A stretch of DNA of 64,000 nucleotides from JAJXXT01 sp963764465 (GCA_963764465.1 CAVXSO010000007.1:1131258-1195257), one strand, 5' to 3'; numbered from the stretch's first letter, positions 1 through 8,898 are shown. The notes: generated from the sequence alone by a model not told the origin. A program made the numbers and translations.

Positions 1-2
1 AT

Positions 3-335
3 CTTGGCGTGCCGCTCAAGACGTCGATCCGCATTTCCGGGTTCGACGCGATCAGCCGCATGGTCGATGCCGGGCTGGGCATCGCGATCGTGCCGGAGAG
101 CGTTGCCAGCGTCTATTGCGAGACGCTGCGGGTGCGCCTGCTGCGGCTTGAGGAAACCTGGGCCAGGCGGCGGCTGATGATCTGCACCCGCGACCGCGAA
201 TTCCTGACGCCCGCCGCTGCGGCCCTGGTAGCTCACCTCACGGCAGGTGCGCGGGGAGCCGACACGACAGCTTCCGGGGAGGCGCTCTTATCCGCCCGTG
301 TTGCCGGATGTGAGTTCAAACCGGCATCTCCGTAG
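3..335 (+). CDS. LysR-family transcriptional regulator, C-terminal part (5' end outside window)
   Basis: The reading frame is open from the first bases of the window and stops at 335. The visible ~110 residues look like the last third of a LysR effector-binding domain: the stretch SGFDAISRMVDAGLGIAIVPES is the usual helix-turn-strand that closes the second subdomain, followed by a typical LxxxWARRRLMICTRD strand. The winged-helix DNA-binding domain lies upstream of the window, so target and effector cannot be judged. The ~270 bp between this gene and the nnrU-like gene hold no convincing gene. Confidence 0.75.
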   Translation, partial: LGVPLKTSIRISGFDAISRMVDAGLGIAIVPESVASVYCETLRVRLLRLEETWARRRLMICTRDREFLTPAAAALVAHLTAGARGADTTASGEALLSARVAGCEFKPASP

Positions 336-606
336 CTTGATCAAGCGCGAGCCGCGTGCGTGACCGGAGCCAGCGTGTCCGGCGCTTTCGCCAGGGGACG
401 GAGAACGCCCTGCCGGTCCAGGAAATGACCTTTGCCTGATCGACCTCCCCGAATTTCCTGCTTCTCACACTTCGGCTTTCCGGGGGAAGGCGGCCATGTT
501 GGTGACACGATAGCAAAACTGGTAGCGGGCACGCGCAACCACCTGTGCCGAACGCGATGCGGACCAGTACGGCGCCCAAACGGGCCCGAACCGCGGACGG
601 CAAGGC

Positions 607-1320
607 TTACCAGGACGGCAGCGGCGAGACGCCAATCACCACCGGGTGAAGCGTGATCAGCGCGAGCCAGAGCACGAGCCCTAGCGCCAGCCGCAGCGTG
701 AGCCGCGCCACGACGGGCGCAGTCGGGCGCGGCTTCCAGCGCCCGTCCAGCAGCGCGGCGAGCGGCCATGCCGAGGTGCGTGTGGCGAGGCGTTGCCACT
801 CGGCGTCGCCCAACTGCCGCCGCCGGCGCCCGTCCACCATCCGCATCCCCAACACGGCAAAGCTTCCAAATCCACCAAACAGCAGCAGGTGCGCCAGGTC
901 GCCGTTCGCCACCGTGTGCACACCGGCCCAGATGGCGAGCGCCATCAGCAGCGGATGCCGCGCGACGCCCGCGATACCGGGACGCAGCGGATCGAACCCG
1001 GTCGCACGGCCACCGAAGGAGAGAGGGTTGGGCGCGCCCACCCCGGCGGCAACCAGCAAGCAGGCCAGCGGCATCGCGAGATTGGCAAGCCAGGCCTGCC
1101 ATGCCGCGAAGGGCCAGAGCCCGACATAGGGCGCCCGCCCGGCCGCGGCGATCAGCCACGCGAGCACCGCGACCGAGACCGCGCCATAAGCGATCAGGTA
1201 GCCTGGCTCTCCGAGGTTCGCGACCAGTCGCCTGCGAACGGTCGGGCATGCCGGGATGGCATGCGAAAGCAGGAACGCCACGAAAGCCGCGGCGAAGCTA
1301 CCCCAGGCTGCGATGCTCAT
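607..1320 (-). CDS. nnrU: NnrU-family integral membrane protein
   Basis: About 237 residues, strongly hydrophobic, with roughly six membrane segments. The order and motifs (SHAIPACPTVRRRL near the N-terminus, then GVARHPLLMALAIWAGVHTVANGDLAHLLLFG-type core, shown here only as features: RHP, HxxxxGD, FGxF) fit the NnrU family. NnrU is linked to nitric-oxide and nitrite metabolism in denitrifying alphaproteobacteria; its biochemical role is not settled. The ATG at 1320 overlaps the nsrR stop by 4 bp, which fixes the start and indicates co-transcription with nsrR. A longer in-frame extension to 1404 lies inside nsrR and is unlikely to be used. Confidence 0.8.
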   Translation of the reverse strand: MSIAAWGSFAAAFVAFLLSHAIPACPTVRRRLVANLGEPGYLIAYGAVSVAVLAWLIAAAGRAPYVGLWPFAAWQAWLANLAMPLACLLVAAGVGAPNPLSFGGRATGFDPLRPGIAGVARHPLLMALAIWAGVHTVANGDLAHLLLFGGFGSFAVLGMRMVDGRRRRQLGDAEWQRLATRTSAWPLAALLDGRWKPRPTAPVVARLTLRLALGLVLWLALITLHPVVIGVSPLPSW

Positions 1321-1796
1321 CCTGTCGCCGAACGGTGTGGCCTGAGCGCGACCGGGCCGCTCGCGCCTGGCTTCCCTGCCCTTCCGCCGGCTGGCTTCAG
1401 GCACTCGGCCAAAGTGTGTTCGTTCAGCGCCTCATAGAATCGGTCATTGGCTGTACGCAACATTCCGCGCAGACCGCATTCGGGAACGAGCGTGCAGGAG
1501 CAGCCTTCCTGGCGGAAGCACTCGACGAGCGCCTGCTCGCCTTCCAGCTGCCGCACCAGGGTGCCGAGGCGGAGCGACGCTGGGTCCACGGCAAGGCTCA
1601 CGCCGCCCGCCGTGCCGCGCACCGTTCGCGTCACGCCGAGCGCCGTCAGTTCCTGGACGATCTTGTGCAGATGATGGCACGAGAGTCCGCCGAGCTCCCG
1701 CGCCAGCGTGTCCACGCTCACCGGCTGACGCGCCGGCCACCTTGCCAGAAGCATCAGGACACGCAGCGCGAAATCCGTGGAAGCGAGGAGACGCAT
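1317..1796 (-). CDS. nsrR: Rrf2-family, NsrR-like nitric-oxide-sensing repressor
   Basis: A 159-residue protein. The N-terminus MRLLASTDFALRVLMLLA is the standard Rrf2 winged-helix opening, followed by a recognition region (SCHHLHKIVQEL). Cysteines at about 93, 99, 101 and 107 form a cluster of the kind that holds the Fe-S centre in NsrR; NO destroys that centre and releases repression in characterised members. The ATG at 1796 has GAGGTG about 7 bp upstream and is preferred over the GTG two codons earlier. It is transcribed with nnrU and is divergent from the Fe-S repair gene ric, with two palindromes between, which supports a NO-response role. Another Rrf2 specificity cannot be excluded. Confidence 0.8.
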   Translation of the reverse strand: MRLLASTDFALRVLMLLARWPARQPVSVDTLARELGGLSCHHLHKIVQELTALGVTRTVRGTAGGVSLAVDPASLRLGTLVRQLEGEQALVECFRQEGCSCTLVPECGLRGMLRTANDRFYEALNEHTLAECLKPAGGRAGKPGASGPVALRPHRSATG

Positions 1797-1811
1797 GGGC
1801 ACACCTCATAT

Positions 1812-1865
1812 TGGTATTGACCATACCACATTCGGCGCGCTATGAAAGTGGTATTGCCAATACCA
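1812..1865. promoter_or_regulatory. Pair of palindromic operators between nsrR and ric
   Basis: Two copies of one 17-bp inverted repeat: TGGTATTGACCATACCA at 1812-1828 and TGGTATTGCCAATACCA at 1849-1865, the second a perfect palindrome around one central base. Centres are 37 bp apart. They lie immediately upstream of nsrR and about 72-125 bp upstream of the ric start. The likely ligand is NsrR itself, giving autoregulation and control of ric; this is inferred from position, since the motif is not the enterobacterial NsrR consensus. Confidence 0.7.
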
Positions 1866-1936
1866 TTATTGGCCATCGCGCCATCCCCGCCGTGTACCGC
1901 GGGGCGGGGCCCGCAAAGGCGGGCAGGAGGTCTTGC

Positions 1937-2617
1937 ATGACTGCATTCACCGCTTCCCCGGCAACCGCGTTCGCGTTGCGCACGCTGGCCGACATCGCGT
2001 CCACCCTGCCGGGAGCCACTGGTGTTTTCCGCCGGCACAAACTCGACTTCTGCTGCGGCGGCCAAGTGGCGCTGGCCGATGCCGCTTCCGCCAAAGGGCT
2101 CCCGCTCGAGACCGTCGAGGAGGAGCTCGGCGCCATCGCCGCGCTGGGCTTGCCGGTATCGCATCCGGACAGCACGGAGGATCTCATCGCGCTCATCGAG
2201 ACGCGCTACCACGCTGCCCATCGCCGTGAGTTGCCGGAGCTTGTGCGCCTCGCTCGTCGCGTCGAGGCCGCCCACAGGGGCCACGCGCAGGTGCCCACGG
2301 GCCTCGCGGCGCTGCTCGAGACGATGCAGCATGAGCTGGAGGATCACATGGCGAAGGAAGAACAGGTCCTGTTCCCGCTGATGCGCCAGGGCGGTCACCC
2401 GATGATCGCGCAGCCGATCGGCATGATGCTCGCCGAGCACGACGACCACGGCACTTATCTCAGGGGACTCGAGCAACTGACCGAAGACTTCACGCCCCCC
2501 GCGGATGCCTGTCCCACCTGGCGCGCGCTGTGCGTCGGCGGCCGGAAATTTGCCGATGACCTGGTCGAGCACATCCATACCGAGAACAACATCCTGTTCC
2601 CCCGCTTCACCGGCTGA
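1937..2617 (+). CDS. ytfE: Iron-sulfur cluster repair protein Ric/YtfE (di-iron)
   Basis: A 226-residue protein of the YtfE/ScdA family, which restores Fe-S clusters damaged by nitric oxide and oxidants. The N-terminal ScdA_N part ends in the signature FRRHKLDFCCGG (residues ~32-43). The hemerythrin-like part carries the expected iron ligands: histidines in YHAAHRRELP, HELEDHMAKEE, EHDDHG and EHIHTENNILFPR. The ATG at 1937 has AGGAGG at 1925-1930; frame-open sequence further upstream crosses the operators and nsrR and is not coding. The next gene starts 7 bp downstream. Confidence 0.93.
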   Translation: MTAFTASPATAFALRTLADIASTLPGATGVFRRHKLDFCCGGQVALADAASAKGLPLETVEEELGAIAALGLPVSHPDSTEDLIALIETRYHAAHRRELPELVRLARRVEAAHRGHAQVPTGLAALLETMQHELEDHMAKEEQVLFPLMRQGGHPMIAQPIGMMLAEHDDHGTYLRGLEQLTEDFTPPADACPTWRALCVGGRKFADDLVEHIHTENNILFPRFTG

Positions 2618-2624
2618 GGCGGCG

Positions 2625-3107
2625 ATGACGGCCCTCGCGCTGGCCCGCGCGGCGCATGTGCTCGCGGTGGTGTTGTGGATCGGCGGCGTGGCCATGGTGA
2701 CGACGGTGCTGCTGCCGGCGATTCGGCGCCGGCATCCGCAAGCGGAACGGTTCGCCGCGTTCCATGCGTTGGAGCAGCGCTTCGCCCGCCAGGCGCGCTG
2801 GACCACGGCGCTCGCTGGTGCCAGCGGCTTCTTCATGGTCTGGCGTCTGGACCTTTGGGATCGTTTCGTGTCCACCGGATTCTGGTGGATGCACGCCATG
2901 GTGTTCACCTGGATGGTGTTCACGCTGATGCTGTTCGTGATCGAGCCCCTGTTCCTGGAGCGACGGCTGAAGCGTCTTGCCGCGACGCGGCCGGAAGCGG
3001 CGTGGCGGGCGCTCGAATGGCTGCACCGCGCGCTGCTGGCACTGAGCCTGCTCACGGTCGCCGGCGCGGTGGCCGGCAGCCAAGGCCTCAATCTTTTCGC
3101 GTGGTGA
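2625..3107 (+). CDS. Small CopD-like integral membrane protein
   Basis: A 160-residue protein with four predicted membrane spans. It opens with ARAAHVLAVVLWIGGVAM and has WWMHAMVFTWMVFTLMLF in the third span; histidines inside the membrane segments resemble the haem- or metal-binding CopD/HemJ-like superfamily. It begins 7 bp after ric and probably shares its transcript, so a link to NO or haem metabolism is likely, but the substrate is unknown. Its 3' end overlaps the convergent globin gene by 20 bp. Confidence 0.7.
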   Translation: MTALALARAAHVLAVVLWIGGVAMVTTVLLPAIRRRHPQAERFAAFHALEQRFARQARWTTALAGASGFFMVWRLDLWDRFVSTGFWWMHAMVFTWMVFTLMLFVIEPLFLERRLKRLAATRPEAAWRALEWLHRALLALSLLTVAGAVAGSQGLNLFAW

Positions 3108-3573
3108 AGCCCGTGTTGAGGCCCGGCGGCATCTCGCCGCGCGCGATGCTGGTGCCCATCGCGAGGCTCGCCGCGATCCGCCGCGCCTTGTCCATGAGGT
3201 AGCCGACCGCCTGCTCCGGGCAGGTCGCCCGCGCCGTCTCCTCGAACAGCGCAAGCCAGCGCGCGAAATGCGGTCCGTGCAGGTCGAGCTTCACATGCGG
3301 CGGCAGTGGCTGGCCGTGGTAGCGCCCGGTCATCAGCGCGACCGAGGACCAGAACTCCGTGATCCGCGCTATGTGTTTTTCCCAGTCGTGCACGCCGTCG
3401 AACTTGGCGCCGATCTCGGGGTCGTGGCGCGCGCGCTCATAAAAGGCGCGCACCAGGCGCTCGAGGATCGCGTCGTCCAGGCCCGTCGCCTCCTGCAGCC
3501 GGCGCGCGGCCTCGGCCCGGCGCTCCGGGCTTTCGGGAAAGGCAAGGGAGGCGGTCGGCACGGCGTCAGCCAT
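3088..3573 (-). CDS. Group III truncated haemoglobin
   Basis: A 161-residue globin of the bacterial group III (Ctb-like) type. Recognisable blocks are LVRAFYERARHDPEIGAKF, ITEFWSSVALMTGRYHGQP and the proximal-histidine region LHGPHFARWLALFEET. These globins bind O2 and NO; in several bacteria they are tied to NO detoxification. It is the last gene of the nitrate reductase operon, its ATG overlapping the moeA 3' end by 8 bp, so it would be made during nitrate respiration, when NO is a by-product. Confidence 0.88.
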   Translation of the reverse strand: MADAVPTASLAFPESPERRAEAARRLQEATGLDDAILERLVRAFYERARHDPEIGAKFDGVHDWEKHIARITEFWSSVALMTGRYHGQPLPPHVKLDLHGPHFARWLALFEETARATCPEQAVGYLMDKARRIAASLAMGTSIARGEMPPGLNTGFTTRKD

Positions 3574-4825
3574 GGTCGAACTCCGCGGCAATGCCAACCG
3601 GCAGGAAAGGGTGGATGTCGAGCACATCGCCGTGCCGCAGATCGGTGACCGACGGCGCGAGCTCCGCGAGCCCTCCCGCCGCAAGCAGCGGCGCGAGTCG
3701 CCCCGAACCCTCCGGCCCAGCGGGCGCGGCGCGCAGACAGGCCCCGTGTTGCGTCAGGCGCACGGGGATGAACTCGGTGCGCCCGGGCTTGCGCCAGAGC
3801 GAGAAGCCCGCTTGCGCGCGCAGCGGCGTGGGCGGGGCGGCACCGTTGAGCCGTGCGAGCAGCGGGCGGAGGAACGCCACCGCGCCGGCCAGCGCCGCCT
3901 GCGGATTCCCAGGCAGGCCGAGGAAGATTGCTCCGCCGAGCTGTCCCGCGGCCAGCGGCTTGCCCGGCTTCATCGCCACTTGCAGCACATCGAGCGTACC
4001 GCCCATGGCGTGCAGCGCATCGCGGACATGGTCTTCGTCGCCCACCGAGATGCCGGCCGTTGTCAGCACCAGATCCGCGGCTGATGCGGCCTCGCCAAGC
4101 ACCATGCGCATCGCGGCGGCACTGTCGGGCAGCGCGGGCAGCGCGCTGACCTCCGCGCCCCAGCCGGCGAGCAACGCGGTCAGCATCGGCGCGTTGGAAT
4201 CGTGGATCTGGCCAGGTCGCAGGCCCTCGCTGACCGAGCGCAACTCCCGCCCACTCGAAAGCACGGCCACGCGCGGGCGCCGGCGCACCGCGACGGTATC
4301 GATGCCCTGCGCCGCAAGCACCGCCACATGGCGCCAATCAAGTGCGGTGCCGTCGGCGATCAGCGTGGTGCCGGCGTGAATATCCTCGCCATGGCGACGG
4401 ATATTCGTCCCCGAAGGTGGCGCCAGCGTGATGGTCACGATGTCGCCCTCGCGCCGCACCCGTTCCTGTGCGATCACCGCGTCGGCTCCCGCGGGCAGCG
4501 GCGCGCCGGTGAGTATGCGATGGGCACTTCCCGGCACGAGCCGGCCCGGCGCATCACCTGCCGCCGTGCGACCGGTGACACGCAGAACCGCCGCCCGAAT
4601 GATATCGGCGACGCGAACAGCATAGCCGTCCATCGCCGACTGGTCGAAACCGGGCAGGTCCAGACGCGCCACAACGGGTTGCGCGAGGACCCGGCCGATA
4701 CATCCGGCAACCGGCACGGGCTCGCTTGGCAGTGGCTCCGTTACCAATGTCAGCACCCGCTGCAGCGCTTCCGCGAATGCCATGCCATGGGCAGCGCAGC
4801 CGACGCCGGGAGCGACCGCGTTCAT
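3566..4825 (-). CDS. moeA: Molybdopterin molybdenumtransferase MoeA
   Basis: A 419-residue protein that inserts molybdenum into adenylated molybdopterin. Typical MoeA elements are visible in order: PGFDQSAMDGYAVR near residue 65, the GAPLPAGADAVI block, the MogA-like domain with PGQIHDSNAPML, TTAGISVGDEDHVRD, and the catalytic region VAMKPGKPLAAG followed by LGLPGNPQAAL. A beta-barrel domain IV closes the protein. The ATG at 4825 overlaps the upstream small gene by 4 bp. A copy inside the nar operon would match cofactor supply to NarG demand. Confidence 0.93.
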   Translation of the reverse strand: MNAVAPGVGCAAHGMAFAEALQRVLTLVTEPLPSEPVPVAGCIGRVLAQPVVARLDLPGFDQSAMDGYAVRVADIIRAAVLRVTGRTAAGDAPGRLVPGSAHRILTGAPLPAGADAVIAQERVRREGDIVTITLAPPSGTNIRRHGEDIHAGTTLIADGTALDWRHVAVLAAQGIDTVAVRRRPRVAVLSSGRELRSVSEGLRPGQIHDSNAPMLTALLAGWGAEVSALPALPDSAAAMRMVLGEAASAADLVLTTAGISVGDEDHVRDALHAMGGTLDVLQVAMKPGKPLAAGQLGGAIFLGLPGNPQAALAGAVAFLRPLLARLNGAAPPTPLRAQAGFSLWRKPGRTEFIPVRLTQHGACLRAAPAGPEGSGRLAPLLAAGGLAELAPSVTDLRHGDVLDIHPFLPVGIAAEFDHG

Positions 4826-5127
4826 GCGGGCTTCCGAGTCACGCGCACCTGAACCGGATCGGGGAAGGCGGTGGCGAGCACACGCTCGACTGCGGCAGCA
4901 CCCGGTTGCGGCGAGGCCGACATCACGCCCAGTAGATCGAGCCAAAGCTCCTCACCTCCATGCTCGACGACGTGCCGGACCCGCTCGGCAACAAGCGTGC
5001 CCATCGTGATGCCAGCCGCTTGCGCTTCATCGGCGATGCGCGCGAGCACCGCGGGCGGCGCCACGGCGACGGCGACGGATTCGGCACGTGCCGCGTCGGT
5101 CAGCCCCGCGAGGATGTCTCCGAGCAT
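4822..5127 (-). CDS. Conserved small protein of nar operon, function unknown
   Basis: A 101-residue soluble protein, acidic overall (LGDILAGLTDAARAESVAVAV at the start; RHVVEHGGEELWLDLLGVM in the middle). It is flanked by a PPIase (4 bp gap) and moeA (4 bp overlap), so it is certainly placed to be translated as part of the nitrate reductase operon. I do not recognise the family. Position suggests help in NarGHI assembly or cofactor delivery; that is inference only. Confidence 0.65.
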   Translation of the reverse strand: MLGDILAGLTDAARAESVAVAVAPPAVLARIADEAQAAGITMGTLVAERVRHVVEHGGEELWLDLLGVMSASPQPGAAAVERVLATAFPDPVQVRVTRKPA

Positions 5128-5131
5128 CGTT

Positions 5132-5956
5132 CTATTGCACCAGGGGGGAGGCGGAAGCGGTGAACTCGAACCCCGTGATCGAGGCCTGCCCCGCGAGCAG
5201 CGACACGTATTGCGCGACGGCTCGCCGCCAGGAACTCTCCTCCAGATATGCGGCGATCCGCGCCTGCACCTCCTCGAACGGTAACACCGCGCCCTCGGCC
5301 TTGCGGTCGAGCCGGACGATGTGGACACCATAACGGGTTTGCACCGGTTCGGCGCAGATCTCTCCGGGACGCAGGCGCAGCATCGCCGCCTCGAACTCCG
5401 GCGTGGTCTCGCCGCGCGCGACCTGGCCCAGCCTCCCGCCCTCGCGCCCCGAGGAGCAGTCGGACGTCGCACGGGCCAGTTCTTCGAACCGCCCCGGCGC
5501 GACGCGCAGCTCGGCCAGCACCGCCGCGGCGCGCGCGATGGCGGCGCCATAGGTGCCCGCGTCCTCGCGATCGGCCGCGAACAGGATGTGCAGCGGCTCG
5601 AACAGATCCGGCGAGCGAAACCGCGCGGGATTGGCGGCGTAATAGCGCCGGCAGCTCGCCTCATCCGCCGTTGGCGTGTGGATCTCGGCTTCGAGCAGCG
5701 CGCGGATCTGCGCCTCCTCCTCCGTCTCGCGCAGGCCGTCCTCGGTGCGCGGGTCGGCCGCGAGGCCAAGGGCGCGTGTGCGTTGCAGCAGCAGCTCACG
5801 GACGACCAGCGCGCGCGTCGCTGCCTCCCAGGCGTCGCGCGGCGAGGCCTCGGGATGGTTCTGCACCTCGCGCGCGATCGCGGCATCGTCGATCACGATC
5901 GTGTTGACCGCGACCGGCTGGCGCGGCTCCGCGCGATGCTGGATGGTGGTGCGCAT
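5132..5956 (-). CDS. Parvulin-type peptidyl-prolyl isomerase (NifM/PpiC-like)
   Basis: A 274-residue protein. The C-terminal half is a rotamase domain: HILFAADREDAGTYGAA, FEELARATSDCSSGREGG and the closing YGVHIVRLDRKAEG. The N-terminal half is helical, as in NifM/SurA-like chaperones. There is no signal peptide, so it acts in the cytoplasm. The narI-ppiC spacing is 3 bp. PPIases of this type sit downstream of narI in a number of nar operons and probably assist folding of the reductase. Confidence 0.87.
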   Translation of the reverse strand: MRTTIQHRAEPRQPVAVNTIVIDDAAIAREVQNHPEASPRDAWEAATRALVVRELLLQRTRALGLAADPRTEDGLRETEEEAQIRALLEAEIHTPTADEASCRRYYAANPARFRSPDLFEPLHILFAADREDAGTYGAAIARAAAVLAELRVAPGRFEELARATSDCSSGREGGRLGQVARGETTPEFEAAMLRLRPGEICAEPVQTRYGVHIVRLDRKAEGAVLPFEEVQARIAAYLEESSWRRAVAQYVSLLAGQASITGFEFTASASPLVQ

Positions 5957-5959
5957 CGC

Positions 5960-6676
5960 TCAGCCCCGCGTGCCGCCGGGCGCGGGCCGGCGGCTGCGCA
6001 CGATCTGGTAGCCGGGGCGGCCCAGGTACCAGACCGGCGCGCTCCAGATATGCACCAGCCGGCTGAAGGGGAAGACGAGAAACACCGTCATGCCCAGGAA
6101 AAGATGCAGCTTGAAGATTGGATTGACATCGGCGACGAGCGAAGCCGCACCAGGATGCAGGGTGAGGATCCCCTGAGCCCAGAACATGAACTTCACCATC
6201 TCGCTGCCATCGAGGTGCTGCGCCGAGACCGGAATGGTGGACAGGCCCAACGTAAGCTGGACCCAGATCAGCAACAGGATGGCGATGTCGCCGAAGCTCG
6301 ACGTGGCGCGGATGCGCGCATCCAACAGCCGGCGGTGCACGAGCATGGCGATGCCGATCCAGCAGGCAATTCCCGCGATCCCGCCGACGCTCATCGCGAG
6401 CAGCTGCTTGAAGGTATGGCTGATGCCGAGCCACTCGAACACCACGAGCGGCGTCAGCAGCCCCACGAAATGCCCGGCAAAGATGACCAGGATGCCGACA
6501 TGGAACAGGTTGGAGCCCCACAGCATCTGCCGCCGCCGCAGCAACTGGCTGGAGCCGGAGCGCCAGGTGTACTGCGAGTGGTCGAAGCGCAGCAGGCTGC
6601 CAAGCAGAAAGACGGTGAGGGCCAGATAGGGATACCAGCCATAGATCGCGTTGTTCAGCCAGGGGCTCATCATCAT
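5960..6676 (-). CDS. narI: Respiratory nitrate reductase, gamma subunit (cytochrome b)
   Basis: A 238-residue membrane subunit that takes electrons from quinol and passes them through two b haems to NarH. Five spans are visible, with haem-ligand histidines in NLFHVGILVIFAGHFVG and in KLHLFLGMTVFLVFPFSRLVHIWS. Start chosen at the first ATG of a triple ATG, preceded by GGAGAG. Lies 6 bp after narJ. Confidence 0.95.
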   Translation of the reverse strand: MMMSPWLNNAIYGWYPYLALTVFLLGSLLRFDHSQYTWRSGSSQLLRRRQMLWGSNLFHVGILVIFAGHFVGLLTPLVVFEWLGISHTFKQLLAMSVGGIAGIACWIGIAMLVHRRLLDARIRATSSFGDIAILLLIWVQLTLGLSTIPVSAQHLDGSEMVKFMFWAQGILTLHPGAASLVADVNPIFKLHLFLGMTVFLVFPFSRLVHIWSAPVWYLGRPGYQIVRSRRPAPGGTRG

Positions 6677-6682
6677 CTCTCC

Positions 6683-7384
6683 TCAGGCGCTCCCGGTGGC
6701 ATCAGCAACGGAGACGTCACGTTGCGCTGCGCGCAGGCGGGTGCGCAGGCGGTCGGTGCCGCAGGCATCGCCGGGTTCGCCGGGACCGAAACGAACCGCC
6801 GCTTCCTCCCAGGCTTCGTCGAGCGCCGCGAGATCGTCTTCATCCTCATCGGGGATGGCTGAACTGCCAGTCGCCGGCGCCCGCGCCAGTGTGGCCACCG
6901 CGCGCATCGCGGCGGCATAGCCTGCGTCGCGCCGCTCCAGCCGCTCGGTGAGTGCGGCGAGGATGGCGGCGGGCTCGGTGAGCAGCGCCTGCGCCTCGGC
7001 TTCCGGCAGCAGCGAGAGGAACTCGAGGAACAGCGGCAGGAAATCCGGCAACTCCCCGCCCGTGACATCGAGCCCGTGCTCGGCATAGAGCCCGATGAGA
7101 TCAACCATCGCCTGGCCGCGGTCACGGCTCTCGCCATGCACGTGCTCGAACAGATGCAGCGACACCGCGCGGCCACGGTCGAACAGGCCGACATAGCGTT
7201 CCTGCAGCGCATAGAGATCGGTCTCGGCAAGCTCGCGCAGGAGAGGGCTGAGCTCGTCGCGCGCCGCCTGCGGCAGCAGCCTCTCCGCCGCCAGCGCGGC
7301 GCCGATCTCACCCGCCGCCACCTGCAAATCGGCCGTGGGATAGGACAGCAGTGCCGCCAGCGCGCGATAGGTCCGGGCCATCAC
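6683..7384 (-). CDS. narJ: Nitrate reductase molybdenum cofactor assembly chaperone
   Basis: A 233-residue cytoplasmic chaperone of the TorD/NarJ family, needed to load the molybdenum cofactor into NarG before the complex docks on NarI. Recognisable blocks are YRALAALLSYPTADLQ at the N-terminus, YVGLFDRGRAVSLHLFEHVHGESRDRGQA and the LPDFLPLFLEFLS motif. The last ~40 residues are a low-similarity tail. Overlaps narH by 4 bp. Confidence 0.94.
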   Translation of the reverse strand: MMARTYRALAALLSYPTADLQVAAGEIGAALAAERLLPQAARDELSPLLRELAETDLYALQERYVGLFDRGRAVSLHLFEHVHGESRDRGQAMVDLIGLYAEHGLDVTGGELPDFLPLFLEFLSLLPEAEAQALLTEPAAILAALTERLERRDAGYAAAMRAVATLARAPATGSSAIPDEDEDDLAALDEAWEEAAVRFGPGEPGDACGTDRLRTRLRAAQRDVSVADATGSA

Positions 7385-8898
7385 TGCACCTCCATCGGCG
7401 TCTTGGCCTTTTCCTTGCGGCCGAACAGGTCAAACCCGGTGCGCCCGGAGCAACCCTCGCCGAAGGAGAAGCCGCAATTGCCGCGTAGCTGGTAGGGGTC
7501 CTCCCCGGTCTCGCGATGCGCCGTTGGGATCACGAAACGGTCCTCGTAATTGGCGATCGCCATCAGCTGGTACATCGCCTCGATATCCGCACCCGTCAGC
7601 CCGACGCTGCCGGCCACGTTCTCGTCGATCACGCCGTCCACGGTCTTGCCGCGCATATAGGCGCGCATCGCCAGCATCCGCCGCAGCGCCAGTTCCACCG
7701 GTGCGGTACGCCCGGCGGTGAGCAGGTTGGCGAGGTAGCGCACGGGAATGCGCAGGGAGGCCACGTCCGGCAGCCCCCCGGCCTCGCCGAGATCGCCCTT
7801 CGCCGCGGCCGACTGGATCGGCGAGAGCGGCGGCACGTACCAGACCATCGGCAGCGTGCGGTATTCGGGATGCAGCGGGAAGGCGATGCGCCAGTCCATC
7901 GCCATGCGCCAGACCGGCGAGTGGCGCGCGGCCTCGAGCCAGGCGTCGGAAATCCCGTCGGCACGCGCCTGCGCCTGCACAGACGGATCGAACGGGTCGA
8001 GAAACACCTTGAGCTGCGCTTCGTAGAGATCGCCTTCGTCGGGGACGGACGCCGCCTCCTCGATGCGATCCGCGTCGTACAACACCACACCGAGATAGCG
8101 GATGCGCCCGACGCAGGTCTCCGAGCAGACGGTCGGCTGCCCGGCCTCGATGCGCGGGTAGCAGAAGATGCATTTCTCCGATTTGCCGGAGGACCAGTTG
8201 TAATAGATCTTCTTGTACGGGCAGCCGGAGACGCACATGCGCCAGCCGCGGCACTTGTCCTGGTCGATCAGCACGATGCCGTCCTCCTCGCGCTTGTAGA
8301 TCGCGCCCGAGGGGCACGCCGCCGCACAGGCCGGGTTGAGGCAATGCTCGCACAGCCGCGGCAGGTACATCATGAACGTGTTCTCGAAGGCGCCGTAGAT
8401 GTCCTTCTGCACGCCCTCGAAATTCACGTCACGCGAACGCTTGGCGAACTCACCGCCCAGAATCTCCTCCCAGTTCGGCCCCCACTCGATCTTCTCCATC
8501 CGCTCGCCGGAAATCAGCGAGCGCGGGCGCGCGGTCGGCACGGCTTTGCTGTCGGGCGCCGTCTGCAGGTGCTCGTAGTCGAAGGTGAAGGGCTCGTAGT
8601 AGTCGTCGATCTCCGGCAGGTCGGGGTTGGCGAAGATCTTGGACAGCACCCGCCACTTCGCACCGATGCGCGGCTCGATCTTGCCGTTGCGCTTGCGTAC
8701 CCAGCCGCCCTTCCAGCGCTTCTGGTTCTCCCACTCCTTGGGATAGCCGATGCCGGGCTTGGTCTCCACGTTGTTGAACCAGGCGTATTCCATGCCCTCG
8801 CGGCTGGTCCACACGTTCTTGCAGGTGACGGAACAGGTGTGGCAGCCGATGCATTTGTCGAGGTTCAGAACCATCGCGATCTGCGCGCGGACTTTCAT
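7381..8898 (-). CDS. narH: Respiratory nitrate reductase, beta subunit (Fe-S)
   Basis: A 505-residue electron-transfer subunit with four cysteine clusters: CIGCHTCSVTCKNVW near the N-terminus, CEHCLNPACAAACPSG, CRGWRMCVSGCPY (tryptophan in place of one cysteine, as expected for the [3Fe-4S] centre of NarH) and CIFCYPRIEAG...CSETC. These wire NarI haem to the NarG active site. Overlaps narG and narJ by 4 bp each. Confidence 0.96.
   Translation of the reverse strand: MKVRAQIAMVLNLDKCIGCHTCSVTCKNVWTSREGMEYAWFNNVETKPGIGYPKEWENQKRWKGGWVRKRNGKIEPRIGAKWRVLSKIFANPDLPEIDDYYEPFTFDYEHLQTAPDSKAVPTARPRSLISGERMEKIEWGPNWEEILGGEFAKRSRDVNFEGVQKDIYGAFENTFMMYLPRLCEHCLNPACAAACPSGAIYKREEDGIVLIDQDKCRGWRMCVSGCPYKKIYYNWSSGKSEKCIFCYPRIEAGQPTVCSETCVGRIRYLGVVLYDADRIEEAASVPDEGDLYEAQLKVFLDPFDPSVQAQARADGISDAWLEAARHSPVWRMAMDWRIAFPLHPEYRTLPMVWYVPPLSPIQSAAAKGDLGEAGGLPDVASLRIPVRYLANLLTAGRTAPVELALRRMLAMRAYMRGKTVDGVIDENVAGSVGLTGADIEAMYQLMAIANYEDRFVIPTAHRETGEDPYQLRGNCGFSFGEGCSGRTGFDLFGRKEKAKTPMEVQ

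Noticed and set aside
5321..6862. 513-codon plus-strand frame opposite PPIase, narI and narJ
   Set aside because: Crosses three recognised minus-strand genes and lacks any family feature.
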